DNA of 64,000 nucleotides from a bacterium (GTDB taxonomy: Bacteria > UBP6 > UBA1177 > JAKLFG01), in assembly GCA_022709425.1 (NCBI GenBank), contig JAKLIW010000001.1, forward strand, positions 329,552 to 393,551, written 5' to 3'. The notes beneath the pieces were generated by a model that worked only from the letters and a program-made list of their open reading frames with translations, was not told where the DNA came from and did no database searches. Each line of letters begins with the position of its first letter. Position 1 is the stretch's first letter. The position numbers and the translations under genes were made by a program. Positions 44,040-52,966 of the stretch are shown piece by piece.

Positions 44040-44423
44040 CTAGTGGGTCGGCGGTTTGTTCTGCTGTCGGATGTAGAACTCGATGGTCTCGCGGTCGTCG
44101 GCGCTGAGGTCGAGGAACAGAAGCCCCATTCCCGGATCTATCCCTGCCGGAAGGGAAGGGGAGGGCTGTCTGAGCCAGCGGACCTCGGCGTGCCCCGATA
44201 TCTGGCGATTATCAATGATGAACGAGAGCCGAAGCCGGGTGCCGATGGGAAGCATCTGTTTGGTGGCCAGAAAGATGCCGCCGGTGCTGATGTCCTGCAT
44301 GATGCCGGGGAAGAAGTTATGCGGCACATCGCTCGACACCGCGAACGATACCGACAGCTCCAACTCGATGCGCGGGCTTTTCCGCTTGTCGATCATCGGG
44401 TTCTTTTTTTGCTCTTTGGCCAT
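44040..44423 (-). CDS. PilZ-domain protein
   Basis: A 127-residue protein made of a single PilZ domain. The c-di-GMP contacts are visible: RKSPR (RxxxR) near residue 14 and DISTGG (D/NxSxxG) near 44. The final part includes a strand AEVRWLR and GMGLLFLDLS. It may respond to c-di-GMP, whose predicted phosphodiesterase (HD-GYP) is encoded at 44520-45608 just upstream. It starts the run of minus-strand genes leading into tol-pal and has its own promoter. Confidence 0.88.
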   Translation of the reverse strand: MAKEQKKNPMIDKRKSPRIELELSVSFAVSSDVPHNFFPGIMQDISTGGIFLATKQMLPIGTRLRLSFIIDNRQISGHAEVRWLRQPSPSLPAGIDPGMGLLFLDLSADDRETIEFYIRQQNKPPTH

Positions 44424-44454
44424 GATTCCCCTCTTCAGAGTTGACGGACAAAAA

Positions 44455-44483
44455 ACTATATGTTGATTTCAGAAAGAAAGCAA
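44455..44483 (-). promoter_or_regulatory. Promoter of the pilZ-led gene cluster
   Basis: On the minus strand, TTGCTT (44478-44483), 17 bases and TATAGT (44455-44460), 31 bases before the start codon. Confidence 0.55.
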
Positions 44484-44519
44484 GTGGCCCGAAAAGTGCC
44501 GAAAAAATATTTTGGGAAA

Positions 44520-45608
44520 TCAATCCAGCATTTCGGTTCTGATGCGATCGAACTCTTTTTCCCGCGCCAAGAACGCATCGATCACCGCCGGATCGAACTG
44601 CGTCCCGCCACCTTCGGTCAATATCCGACGGCTCTTTTCGTGATCGAACGGTTCTTTGTAACAGCGACGCGCCCGGAGCGCCTCGTACACATCGGCGACC
44701 GCCATGATGCGCGCCTCGAGCGGGATAGCATCCCCCTTCAACTTGTCGGGATACCCGTTGCCGTCCCATCGTTCATGATGATGCCGCGCTACGACACGAC
44801 CCATCGCGAGAAATGAATTTCTGGGATATTTCTCGCATACGGCCTGCAAGGTTTTCCAGCCGATCATGCTGTGCGTTTTCATGATCTCGAACTCTTCGGG
44901 GGTCAGTTTGCCCGGCTTGAGAAGGATCAGATCGCTGATACCGACCTTTCCGACATCGTGAAGCGGCGCGGCATAAAAGATATTTTCGATGAAGGCCCGA
45001 TCGATCCGATCCCGGAACATCCCGATCTCGGACATCCTTTCGGCAATCAACCGGCAGAATATCTGGACTCGCTCGATATGTTTACCGGTGTCGTCGTCGC
45101 GCGATTCGGCGAGTTTCGCCAGCGCGATGATGGTCGCCACCTGTGAATCGGATATCTCCCGCACCTGTTCGGCGACGCGGACCTCCAGTTCGCGGTTATG
45201 ATGCGCCAGTTCCCGTTGAAGTTGCTCGATCTTCAGATGGGTCCGCACCCGCGCCAGCACCTCGTCAAACTGGAAGGGCTTGGTGATATAATCCTGTCCG
45301 CCGACGTTGAAGGCCGAGACCTTATCCTGTGTATCGTTGAGGGCGCTGATAAAAATAACCGGAATATCGCGCAACCGTTCATTGTTTTTCAGTTTCTTGC
45401 ATACCTCGAACCCATCCATCGCCGGCATGTTGATGTCGAGCAGTATCAGGTCGGGCGGCTCGGCCTCGGCGGCCCGCAACGCCAGCGCACCGCTCGGTAA
45501 CGGACGCACGCGGTAACCGCTCTGTTTCAGCAGATCGCCGAGCAGTCGGAGATTCTGGGGCGTATCGTCCACGATCATGATGTTGGACGGCCGTATCGGC
45601 TCACTCAT
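44520..45608 (-). CDS. Response regulator with HD-GYP output domain
   Basis: A 362-residue protein. A receiver domain (1-125) has DD at 14-15, phosphoacceptor Asp58 (LILLDINMPAMDG) and Lys in DYITKPFQ. A coiled linker and an HD-GYP domain (about 150-350) follow, with LHDVGKVGISDLILLKPGKL and HHERWDGNGYP. All canonical metal and GYP residues are visible, so it is a likely c-di-GMP phosphodiesterase. It is coupled to the hybrid kinase upstream by an 8-base overlap. Confidence 0.93.
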   Translation of the reverse strand: MSEPIRPSNIMIVDDTPQNLRLLGDLLKQSGYRVRPLPSGALALRAAEAEPPDLILLDINMPAMDGFEVCKKLKNNERLRDIPVIFISALNDTQDKVSAFNVGGQDYITKPFQFDEVLARVRTHLKIEQLQRELAHHNRELEVRVAEQVREISDSQVATIIALAKLAESRDDDTGKHIERVQIFCRLIAERMSEIGMFRDRIDRAFIENIFYAAPLHDVGKVGISDLILLKPGKLTPEEFEIMKTHSMIGWKTLQAVCEKYPRNSFLAMGRVVARHHHERWDGNGYPDKLKGDAIPLEARIMAVADVYEALRARRCYKEPFDHEKSRRILTEGGGTQFDPAVIDAFLAREKEFDRIRTEMLD

Positions 45609-48600
45609 GGCGTTCCTCCGTTAATTTCAGCAGGGTTTCGTAATCGAACGCCTCGACCAGAGAACGAAGCGGAACGACCACATCGCGATCGGTCTCCGGA
45701 AAGCGGTCCAGCATGCGCAAAATAGCCTCGTTGTCTCCTCGGATGACCGCATCGCGCATCTCGGCGCGGAACGGGGCGGGCACCGCCCAAACCTTTTCTC
45801 CGGACGACGAAAGGCTCTCTTTCCGTTCTTCCGCGACCGATGGTGTTCCCGTCTCACTGCCGCACTCGATATTCAGATACTTCAGCAGGTGGGAACATAA
45901 TTCCTCTTCACGGAACGGTTTGCGCATGAAGCCGCTGGCCCCGACCGCCATAACTTCCTCCTGCGTCTCTTCCAGCGCGCTTGCCGTTATCACGATGATG
46001 GGTACCTTCTCTCCTTCGGGCAATTCACGGATGCGCCGGATAGCCTCCATTCCGTCCATTTCGGGCATCCGCAGATCCATGAAGATCAGAGCAGGACGCC
46101 ATTTTTGGAAGAACGTCACCGCATCGCGACCATTGACCGCCTGCGCGGTGAGAAAACCTTTCTCTTCGAGCAACAACCGCAAGACATCCCGATTCGACGC
46201 ATTGTCATCGACGATGAGAACACGGTATTCCACGCCGGGCGGTAGAGGTTTCATAACGAAACGCGCCTGTTCGCTCGCCCCTTTCTGTTGGGCCGGCAAC
46301 GCGCGGAAACGGAACGTGAAGGTGCTTCCCTCTCCCGGCGTGCTCGTTACCGACAAAGTTCCCTCCATCAGCGTCGCGAACTGTTTGCTGAGGGCGAGCC
46401 CGAGCCCCGTACCGCCGCCGCTTTTCACCCCCGAACTGGTCTGTTCGAAATGATCGAAGACCCGCGCGGTCTCTTCCGCCGTCATCCCGGGACCGGTATC
46501 GACGATATCGACCGCCAGAAGATGATCGTCGCCGTAGTGGGTGGGCCCCTCGTCACGAACCGCGATCATGATCCCCCCCTCCTTGGTGAACTTCATTGCG
46601 TTGCCCACCACATTGATGAGCACCTGCCGTATCTTGCCGCCGTCGGCATGGATATGGCGCGGCACCGTTCCCTCATGGCGCACATCCAGCGAAAGTCCCT
46701 TTTCGGTCGCCTGCACCCGGAACATCGACCGCACATCGGCCAGCAGTTGATGCAGATCGAAATCGGCCGGATTGAGCGTGATGCGCCCCGCCTCTATTTT
46801 GGAGAGTTCCAGCACTTGATTGATGAGTTCCAACAGATGTTCTCCGCTCCGCAGGATCGTGGAAAGATATTCCCGCTGGGTATCGGTGAGCGGCTCGGAC
46901 CGGCGCAGGAACTGCGTATAGCCGAGCACCGCGTTGAGCGGGGTCCGTATCTCGTGGCTCATGCTGGCCAGAAAAACGCTTTTCGCCTTGTTCGCGCGAT
47001 CGGCTTCGGCCCGTGCTTCGCGTAATTGACGATTCGTTTCGGCCAATTGACGGGTCCGCTCGGCCACCCGTTCTTCGAGAGTCTCGTTCATGGTGAGCAG
47101 GACCTCTTCGGCCTGTTTCTGACGGCTGATATCGCGCACGATCATGAAGACCGCCTCTTCGCCGCTCTTGATGAGCCGCATTTCATGATGACGCGTCTGC
47201 CCACCCTCTTCCTCCTGATATTCGAGCGTTTGTATCTCGTCGGTGAGCAGAGTCACTGCGATCGCCGCCTCCAACTGTTCGGCGAACGGCCGCGAAAAGA
47301 CCTTGGAAACATGGCGACGAAGGAATTTTGCGGGCGGCAGGAACAGCATGAGCGGATCGTTGGCGTGATAATCGAGAAAAGTCCCGTCCTTGCCTATCAG
47401 GAAGATCAGGTCGGGTACCGACCGCAGGAGCGCGGCGTTCCGCTCCATACTTTCGTGCAGTTTTTCCTCGGCTCGTTTTCGTTCGGTGATGTCGGTCGCG
47501 AGGGTGCCGAACTGCTGCTGCCCGGTCCGGAAAGCCGATATACTGAAGTACTTGCCCATAGGTTCATAATAGGTATCGAACTGGACCGGCTTACCGCTCT
47601 GTACGACCTGCGCATAGATGTCGAGATAGGGTGGTTGAGGGGTACCGTAGAGTTCCGAAGCAAGCGCGCCGGCGGCCCGTTCACCCGGGATGCCGGTTAC
47701 CCGAGAAAAAGCGGGATTGCAGTCGATTATGCGGTAATCGACCGGTCGTTCCTGTTCGTCGTAAACCAGTTGGTGGATTACCGCCATTTCGTTCATCGCC
47801 GTAAAAAGCGTCTCGAATTTCTGTTCCGCCTCCTTGAGCCGTTTGGCGGCTCGTTTCCGTTCGCTGATATCGCGTACGACCGAAAGAACCGCCGGGGTCC
47901 CTTCATACGAGAGAAGCCGAGCGCTTATCTCGACCGGGATACGGCGACCGTCCTTGGCGACATGATGGGTTTTGAACAGAGAATATCCTTCCATGAACAG
48001 TTCACGCAGAATGAGGGGAAGCCGCTGTTCCTGTTCCGGCTCATCGATGTCGGTAACATCCATATCGCGAAATTTTTCCTGCGTATAGCCGAGCATCCGG
48101 CAGGCCGTTTCGTTGACGGCGATGAATTTCCCCGGTTTCTCGCGAGAGACCCGGTACAGATAGACCGCTTCGCTGATGTTATCGAACAACAGGCGGTATC
48201 GCTCCTCGCTTTCATGAAGCGATCGTTCCGCCTCTGTCAACCGCCGTTCGGTTTCCAGCTGTTCGAGGGTCCGCTCTACCGCGAGCCCCAGTGCATTGAG
48301 GAACTGAGAGTCCTTGACGATATAGTCGCGGGCGCCGCGCTTCATCATATCGACCGCTATCCGTTCGTCGCCCCGGCCGGTCGCCACGATAAACGGAGGC
48401 AACACTATCCGCTGACGAGACGCCGCCTCGATGAAACCGGCCGCCGACATGTCGGGCAGTGAATAATCGAGCAACAACAGCGCCGGATGATGTTCTGCCA
48501 CCTCCCTGAGCGCCGCTGCGCCGGTAAAAGCGATGGTGGTCTTCCATCCGCGTTCCTCCAAAGCGATGCCGATGAGTTCCGACAGCCCCGGGTCGTCCTC

Positions 48601-48672
48601 CACGATCAATATCGTGATCGGCGCCTTCACGCCGTTCTTTCCGGTCAACGCATTCGAAGATCGATCTTTCAT
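45601..48672 (-). CDS. Hybrid sensor histidine kinase (REC-PAS-PAS-PAS-HisKA-HATPase-REC)
   Basis: A 1023-residue soluble protein. It opens with a receiver domain (Asp69 in LLLLDYSLPDM), followed by three PAS domains (roughly 155-280, 285-405, 410-530) and a coiled coil. A HisKA domain with SMSHEIRTPLNAVLGY near 580, an ATPase domain with DTGPGMTAEETARVFDHFEQ and GTGLGLALSKQF, and a second receiver (LIFMDLRMPEMDG) follow. About 80 C-terminal residues (FRAEMRDAVIRGDNEAIL) resemble the helical tail common in such hybrids; no HPt His motif is seen. The first receiver is nearly identical to that of the 62722-63870 kinase. The upstream 58-bp element matches one at 62042. Confidence 0.93.
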   Translation of the reverse strand: MKDRSSNALTGKNGVKAPITILIVEDDPGLSELIGIALEERGWKTTIAFTGAAALREVAEHHPALLLLDYSLPDMSAAGFIEAASRQRIVLPPFIVATGRGDERIAVDMMKRGARDYIVKDSQFLNALGLAVERTLEQLETERRLTEAERSLHESEERYRLLFDNISEAVYLYRVSREKPGKFIAVNETACRMLGYTQEKFRDMDVTDIDEPEQEQRLPLILRELFMEGYSLFKTHHVAKDGRRIPVEISARLLSYEGTPAVLSVVRDISERKRAAKRLKEAEQKFETLFTAMNEMAVIHQLVYDEQERPVDYRIIDCNPAFSRVTGIPGERAAGALASELYGTPQPPYLDIYAQVVQSGKPVQFDTYYEPMGKYFSISAFRTGQQQFGTLATDITERKRAEEKLHESMERNAALLRSVPDLIFLIGKDGTFLDYHANDPLMLFLPPAKFLRRHVSKVFSRPFAEQLEAAIAVTLLTDEIQTLEYQEEEGGQTRHHEMRLIKSGEEAVFMIVRDISRQKQAEEVLLTMNETLEERVAERTRQLAETNRQLREARAEADRANKAKSVFLASMSHEIRTPLNAVLGYTQFLRRSEPLTDTQREYLSTILRSGEHLLELINQVLELSKIEAGRITLNPADFDLHQLLADVRSMFRVQATEKGLSLDVRHEGTVPRHIHADGGKIRQVLINVVGNAMKFTKEGGIMIAVRDEGPTHYGDDHLLAVDIVDTGPGMTAEETARVFDHFEQTSSGVKSGGGTGLGLALSKQFATLMEGTLSVTSTPGEGSTFTFRFRALPAQQKGASEQARFVMKPLPPGVEYRVLIVDDNASNRDVLRLLLEEKGFLTAQAVNGRDAVTFFQKWRPALIFMDLRMPEMDGMEAIRRIRELPEGEKVPIIVITASALEETQEEVMAVGASGFMRKPFREEELCSHLLKYLNIECGSETGTPSVAEERKESLSSSGEKVWAVPAPFRAEMRDAVIRGDNEAILRMLDRFPETDRDVVVPLRSLVEAFDYETLLKLTEERHE

Positions 48673-48723
48673 CCGACAGCCCCCTGTTCTCTACACAGGG
48701 GATACTAGCCATTTTGCAGTCTC

Positions 48724-48781
48724 TTTTCTGTAGGACGACGCCTTTTTTACTGTAGGATTGGGCCTACGGGAAAGTCGAAGG
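48724..48781 (-). promoter_or_regulatory. Shared operator-promoter module, copy 1 (upstream of the hybrid kinase)
   Basis: A 58-base segment that aligns without gaps to 62042-62099 with about ten mismatches. In the direction of the kinase gene it reads CGTAGGCCCAATCCTACA, a spacer with a run of A, then CGTCCTACAG. Exactly 20 bases later is a TAGTAT box. The GTAGG/CCTAC dyad looks like a site for a NarL/LuxR-type regulator, and no TTGACA is present, suggesting activator dependence. Confidence 0.55.
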
Positions 48782-48789
48782 AGGAACGG

Positions 48790-49230
48790 CTACAGTTTCG
48801 GGACCTCGATGACCATGATGAACAGCCCTAAGCGGTGAAGTTTATCGACGAAATCGGCGAACGCGATCGGCTTGGTGACATAGCTGTTGCATCCCAGCGC
48901 GTGGCACCGCTCTATCTCGCGCGGCTCGTCGGTGGTGGTCAGCATGATGACCGGCATCTTCTTGTAGCGGGGATCGCCCTTCAGCCGCTCCAGCACCTGT
49001 ACGCCATCGACCTTAGGCATCCGGATGTCGAGTAGGAGCAGGTAGGAGGCTCCTTCTTTGATTCCCGGCTTCTTTCCGTTGCCGTAAAAGAACTCCAGCG
49101 CCTCTTCACCGTCGCGGAAACGCATCACCTCGTTGAGTATCCCGACATCGTGGAGCGTCGAGGTGATCAGTTCGACATGACCGTCATCATCCTCGGCCAG
49201 CAGGATGATCACTTCGTTCTTTTCCTTCAT
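48790..49230 (-). CDS. Single-domain response regulator (Rcp1-like)
   Basis: A 146-residue stand-alone receiver. It has the acidic pair DD near 14-15, phosphoacceptor Asp68 in LLLLDIRMPKVDG, TTTDEPREI and Lys in SYVTKPIAF. The insert before the phosphorylation site (FFYGNGKKPGIKEGAS) is typical of the regulators paired with phytochrome-like kinases. The ATG at 49230 follows GGGAGGAAG and overlaps the upstream kinase stop by 4 bases, so they are a pair. Confidence 0.93.
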   Translation of the reverse strand: MKEKNEVIILLAEDDDGHVELITSTLHDVGILNEVMRFRDGEEALEFFYGNGKKPGIKEGASYLLLLDIRMPKVDGVQVLERLKGDPRYKKMPVIMLTTTDEPREIERCHALGCNSYVTKPIAFADFVDKLHRLGLFIMVIEVPKL

Positions 49231-51425
49231 GTTCTTCCTCCCTTGCGTATAGTTCGATCCTGTGGCAGGACAATATAGAAAACGGTTCCTTTTCCTTGCT
49301 CGCTTTCCAGCCATGCCTTTCCGCGATTGCGCTGTACGATGCGTTTGACCAACGCGAGCCCCAAGCCTTCCCCCGGAACGGGCCCGCCCGGATCGAGCCG
49401 CGAGAACAGCCCCCATATCTGATCCTGATGTCCCTTTTTGATGCCGATGCCGGTGTCGGCGACCGTATAGGTTACCCGATCGCCCATTACCGTACCGGAA
49501 ACGGTGATAGTCAGGGGTCTTTTCGGATCGCGATATTTAATGGCGTTGTCCACCAGATTGGAGAATGCCTGCCCGATCTCGCGCCGGTCGCCCCAACAGG
49601 AGGGGAGATCGCCAACCGTGACGACCGCCCGCGCCTCCTGCGTCTGGAATTTGAGCGCATCGAGCGTTTCGCGCATCAGTTCGTTCATGTCGATCGGTTC
49701 CGGGGTGTGGGTCGCCCGGCCGAGCCGCGAGAGTTTGAGCAGGCCGCTCACCAGCGCATCCATCTTATCGGTGCCCGCCGTAACATAGCCGAGCGCCTTG
49801 GGGATATTGTTCCGTATGATCGGCGCGGCCGTTTCGCACATTTCAGAGGCGGAGATCTGCGCGTTGAGTATCCGGTCGAGTTCGGCGAGATATCTCCGTA
49901 TCCGGTCGCTGAACCCCTGAATGTTGACCAGCGGACTGCGCAGATCGTGTGAGGCGGCGTACAGGATACTTTCCATCTCCTCGTTCTTGTGTTGCAGACT
50001 CGTCATCAACTCCTCACGGGCCAATTCCAGATCCTTACGGGAGGAGATATCCTCCACCACCGGCAGGAAGTAGCTGGGCGCCCCGGAGGCATCGCGTACC
50101 ACCGTGACGGTAACATTGCTCCACACGATGGAGCCGTCCTTGCGGATATAGCGTTTTTCTCGGGACGAGACCGCCTTGCCCCCCTCCAGAATTTTTTGTA
50201 TGTATATTTTGTCGGCGGCGCGGTCGTCGGGATGGGTTATCTCGGGAAAACTCTTTTGCAGAAGCTCTTCGGAAGAGTAGCCGACGATCTCACAGAAACG
50301 TGGGTTGACCTTCATGAAGCGGCCGCCGAATGCCACCTGCGAAACGCCTACCCCCGACTGTTCGAAAGTAGCGCGGAAATATTCCTCTCCCTCGCGCTCT
50401 TTTTTTTCCAATTCGAGAAGTTCTTTATATTGTTTTCCCCGCTGAATATGCCAGAAGAAGCCCATGAGGGAGAAAATGATATATACGACAAGACAGAGAC
50501 CGCCTATAATCACGCCCGCCCGGAAACGCCATGCGGAAAAGGCCTCGGCGCTGTCTATCTTGGCGACCATATACCACGACGACGCAGGAATCTGTTTGAG
50601 CGCCGAAAGAACCGGTACGCCGCGATAATCCAGACCTTCAATGATCCCCTCCTCTCCGCGCACCGCGCGCACTGCGGGGATATCAAACCGGGAAATCGGT
50701 ATCCGCAGGTTCAACGCGGTCCCTTTTTTAAGGCGCAGTTCGTTGAGGAACACCACCTCGTCGCCGTCGCGGCGCACCAGAAGCGTTTCGGCGCTGATGC
50801 TCTGTTCCGGCCACGACTGAATGAGCGGATAGAGGAACTCGTTCGGATCGACCCGTAGTATAAGCGCGGCGACCGCTCTTCTCCCTTCGGTCGTATCGGA
50901 GAAAAGCGGGGCAATGACATCGAGATGAACGGCATTATGAACGGAACAACGATATAATTCGGACAGAAACGGCCGTCCTTGCCGCAGAGAGATTCGCAGG
51001 AACGCATCCGTTTCGAGGCTGATATGCTCTTCAGCCATCCCGGCGCTGAGGCGGATATGTCCTTCGGCATCGACTATGAACGCTGAGGCATACCGATAGC
51101 CACGACGATACGATTCGAGCCGTTCGGTGATCTGCGCCGCCAACGTCGGATCTGGCGTCGCCAGCCACTGTTTTACCGCGGCGGAGAAAAAGGGTCCCGA
51201 CAACGCGACCGTGGCATCGCCGATCCGTTCGGAACGCCAGCGGGCGATCTCTTCGGCCTTGAGTTCAGCTATCGACAGAAGTTTTTGAGATTCGTCTTCG
51301 CGAATGCGACGTTCCTGCGAGTAGTAAAAGAATGCGCCGCCCACCAGAAAGGAAAGGAAAATCGCGCCGAACAACAGCCACATCGCAAGCGGCATGCGAT
51401 AGGAACCAGCACCCGGCCGATCCAT
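49227..51425 (-). CDS. Membrane sensor histidine kinase with PAS domain
   Basis: A 732-residue kinase. Two membrane helices (about 13-33 and 298-322) enclose a large periplasmic sensor region of double-Cache type. A PAS domain lies at about 350-465, HisKA with YAASHDLRSPLVNIQGF near 488, and an ATPase domain at about 595-725 (NLVDNAIKYRDP, DTGIGIKKGHQDQIWGLFSRLDP, GEGLGLALVKRIVQR). The HisKA/ATPase pair is of the class that signals to stand-alone receivers, in line with the coupled gene at 48790. Confidence 0.92.
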   Translation of the reverse strand: MDRPGAGSYRMPLAMWLLFGAIFLSFLVGGAFFYYSQERRIREDESQKLLSIAELKAEEIARWRSERIGDATVALSGPFFSAAVKQWLATPDPTLAAQITERLESYRRGYRYASAFIVDAEGHIRLSAGMAEEHISLETDAFLRISLRQGRPFLSELYRCSVHNAVHLDVIAPLFSDTTEGRRAVAALILRVDPNEFLYPLIQSWPEQSISAETLLVRRDGDEVVFLNELRLKKGTALNLRIPISRFDIPAVRAVRGEEGIIEGLDYRGVPVLSALKQIPASSWYMVAKIDSAEAFSAWRFRAGVIIGGLCLVVYIIFSLMGFFWHIQRGKQYKELLELEKKEREGEEYFRATFEQSGVGVSQVAFGGRFMKVNPRFCEIVGYSSEELLQKSFPEITHPDDRAADKIYIQKILEGGKAVSSREKRYIRKDGSIVWSNVTVTVVRDASGAPSYFLPVVEDISSRKDLELAREELMTSLQHKNEEMESILYAASHDLRSPLVNIQGFSDRIRRYLAELDRILNAQISASEMCETAAPIIRNNIPKALGYVTAGTDKMDALVSGLLKLSRLGRATHTPEPIDMNELMRETLDALKFQTQEARAVVTVGDLPSCWGDRREIGQAFSNLVDNAIKYRDPKRPLTITVSGTVMGDRVTYTVADTGIGIKKGHQDQIWGLFSRLDPGGPVPGEGLGLALVKRIVQRNRGKAWLESEQGKGTVFYIVLPQDRTIRKGGRT

Positions 51426-51527
51426 GGATACTCCTCAGATCATACTATCCCGCCCGTGGCCGGAAGAATCATATATAAGACGGTCCGAATAATCAAGAAG
51501 AAACAGCGGATCGTTTTGCCGGTGCCG

Positions 51528-52838
51528 CTATGGTAACGCGGCCACGCCCGTCAGCAGGAACCGCCATGCGGGAAGTACCGCTATGGTCCCTTTTTCGACC
51601 GCTATTGTCTCTTCTTCGTTGCGCGTGACGATCATGCCCTCCCCGATCCCGAGTTCCGTCATCGCCTCCTCAAGCGCCGCGAGTTCCCGTTTTCTGGTCT
51701 TCGGCTCCCGCACGGTTTCGCATACCTGCACGAGTCGCGGGGCGCCGCCTTCCCCGGCGACGGCAAAATCGACCTCGCGGCCGCTCCGGGTCTTGTAATA
51801 GAACACCTCCGTCCGTTCGCGGCGAAGCGCGGCGAACACCAGATTCTCCAGCAAATGTCCCCCGTTCACGAGTATGCCCGACGCGACCGAGGTCACCAGC
51901 GCATGATCGACGGCGTATATTTTCTTCGGATTGGTGTTCGACCGCGCCAGAGAGGCGTCGTACACCCGCGTGGTGAAAAGGAAAAAGGACTCTTCGAACC
52001 ACGCAAGATAATCGGAAACGGCGCTTTTGGGTATCCGGTGTCCCAGCGCCTTCAAATAGCCGGTCAGCGCATTCACGGTGTACAGCGACGCGGCGTTGTC
52101 GATGAGGCGGCGCGCCAGATCGACCACCGCTTTGGGGTGCGCGATGTCATGGCGTTCTATCAGATCGCGGAACAGGATCGAGTTGACATATTCCTGATGG
52201 GTCTTTATCCGCAGTTCCTTCGAAAGCGACGCCACCTCGGGGAACCCGCCGATCTCCCAATATTCATCGAAGGCTTTCATGACATGGAGCCGTTCGGCCG
52301 AGGAAAGGACGCTCTTCACCGGGCGTCCGGTGTGGAGCAGATATTCCCGGAACGAGAACGGGAACAGTTCCCAAGAAAGGGCCCGGCCGCGCATCTGGGT
52401 CGCTATCTCGGCCGAGAGCAGTTGGGACGAGGAGCCGGAGATATAGACCGCGCAGTTCTCGGTGCGCAGTATTCGCTCCACGAACGATTCCCAGCCGGGG
52501 AAGAGCTGTATCTCATCAAAGAAACAGTACACCTTTTCCTGTTTTTTCTCGGGATAGAGGGCGAAATAGACATCGGTCACTTCGCCGAGTCCCGTCGTTG
52601 AAAGGGCATGCAACCGGTCGTCGAAAAAATTCATGTACAGCATGTTCCGGCGATCAACCCCTTTCTTTTGTAACTGCTCCATGATCTGAAACAGAAAGGT
52701 CGTTTTGCCGCACCGCCGCACGCCGATACAGATCGTCGCCTTGCCCGGCACCGACTCCAGTTTCATTTCCCGCGGCGTCGTGCGCGGCAGTTCCTGTGCA
52801 TGAAAATCGAGGATTATTTCTTTCAGTTTCTCTCTCAT
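51528..52838 (-). CDS. AAA-type ATPase with DUF4143 domain
   Basis: A 436-residue protein of the same broad family as 6575-7744 but divergent. Walker A is GVRRCGKTT near residue 40, and Walker B is VYCFFDEIQLFPGWE. YISGSSSQLLSAEIATQMRGRAL and the arginine-rich stretch follow. The C-terminal DUF4143 domain has LLENLVFAAL, REVDFAVAG and LVQVCE. These proteins are often found in mobile or accessory regions with unknown role. The ATG at 52838 follows GGGAGGTG. It interrupts a run of kinase genes. Confidence 0.85.
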   Translation of the reverse strand: MREKLKEIILDFHAQELPRTTPREMKLESVPGKATICIGVRRCGKTTFLFQIMEQLQKKGVDRRNMLYMNFFDDRLHALSTTGLGEVTDVYFALYPEKKQEKVYCFFDEIQLFPGWESFVERILRTENCAVYISGSSSQLLSAEIATQMRGRALSWELFPFSFREYLLHTGRPVKSVLSSAERLHVMKAFDEYWEIGGFPEVASLSKELRIKTHQEYVNSILFRDLIERHDIAHPKAVVDLARRLIDNAASLYTVNALTGYLKALGHRIPKSAVSDYLAWFEESFFLFTTRVYDASLARSNTNPKKIYAVDHALVTSVASGILVNGGHLLENLVFAALRRERTEVFYYKTRSGREVDFAVAGEGGAPRLVQVCETVREPKTRKRELAALEEAMTELGIGEGMIVTRNEEETIAVEKGTIAVLPAWRFLLTGVAALP

Positions 52839-52966
52839 CGGACACCTCCCGTTTCTCCGGAACAACAATCCGGTTCGATATTTTTACCAGATTCCGGGCA
52901 AACTGGCAAGAAAAAAGCTTCGGCTGCGCATCAAAAAGCAAGGGATTAAAACGGTTATCATGGTTA

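Noticed and set aside
47026-48462. A 478-codon plus-strand frame opposite the hybrid kinase
   Set aside because: It mirrors PAS domains of the kinase and has no independent start signals.
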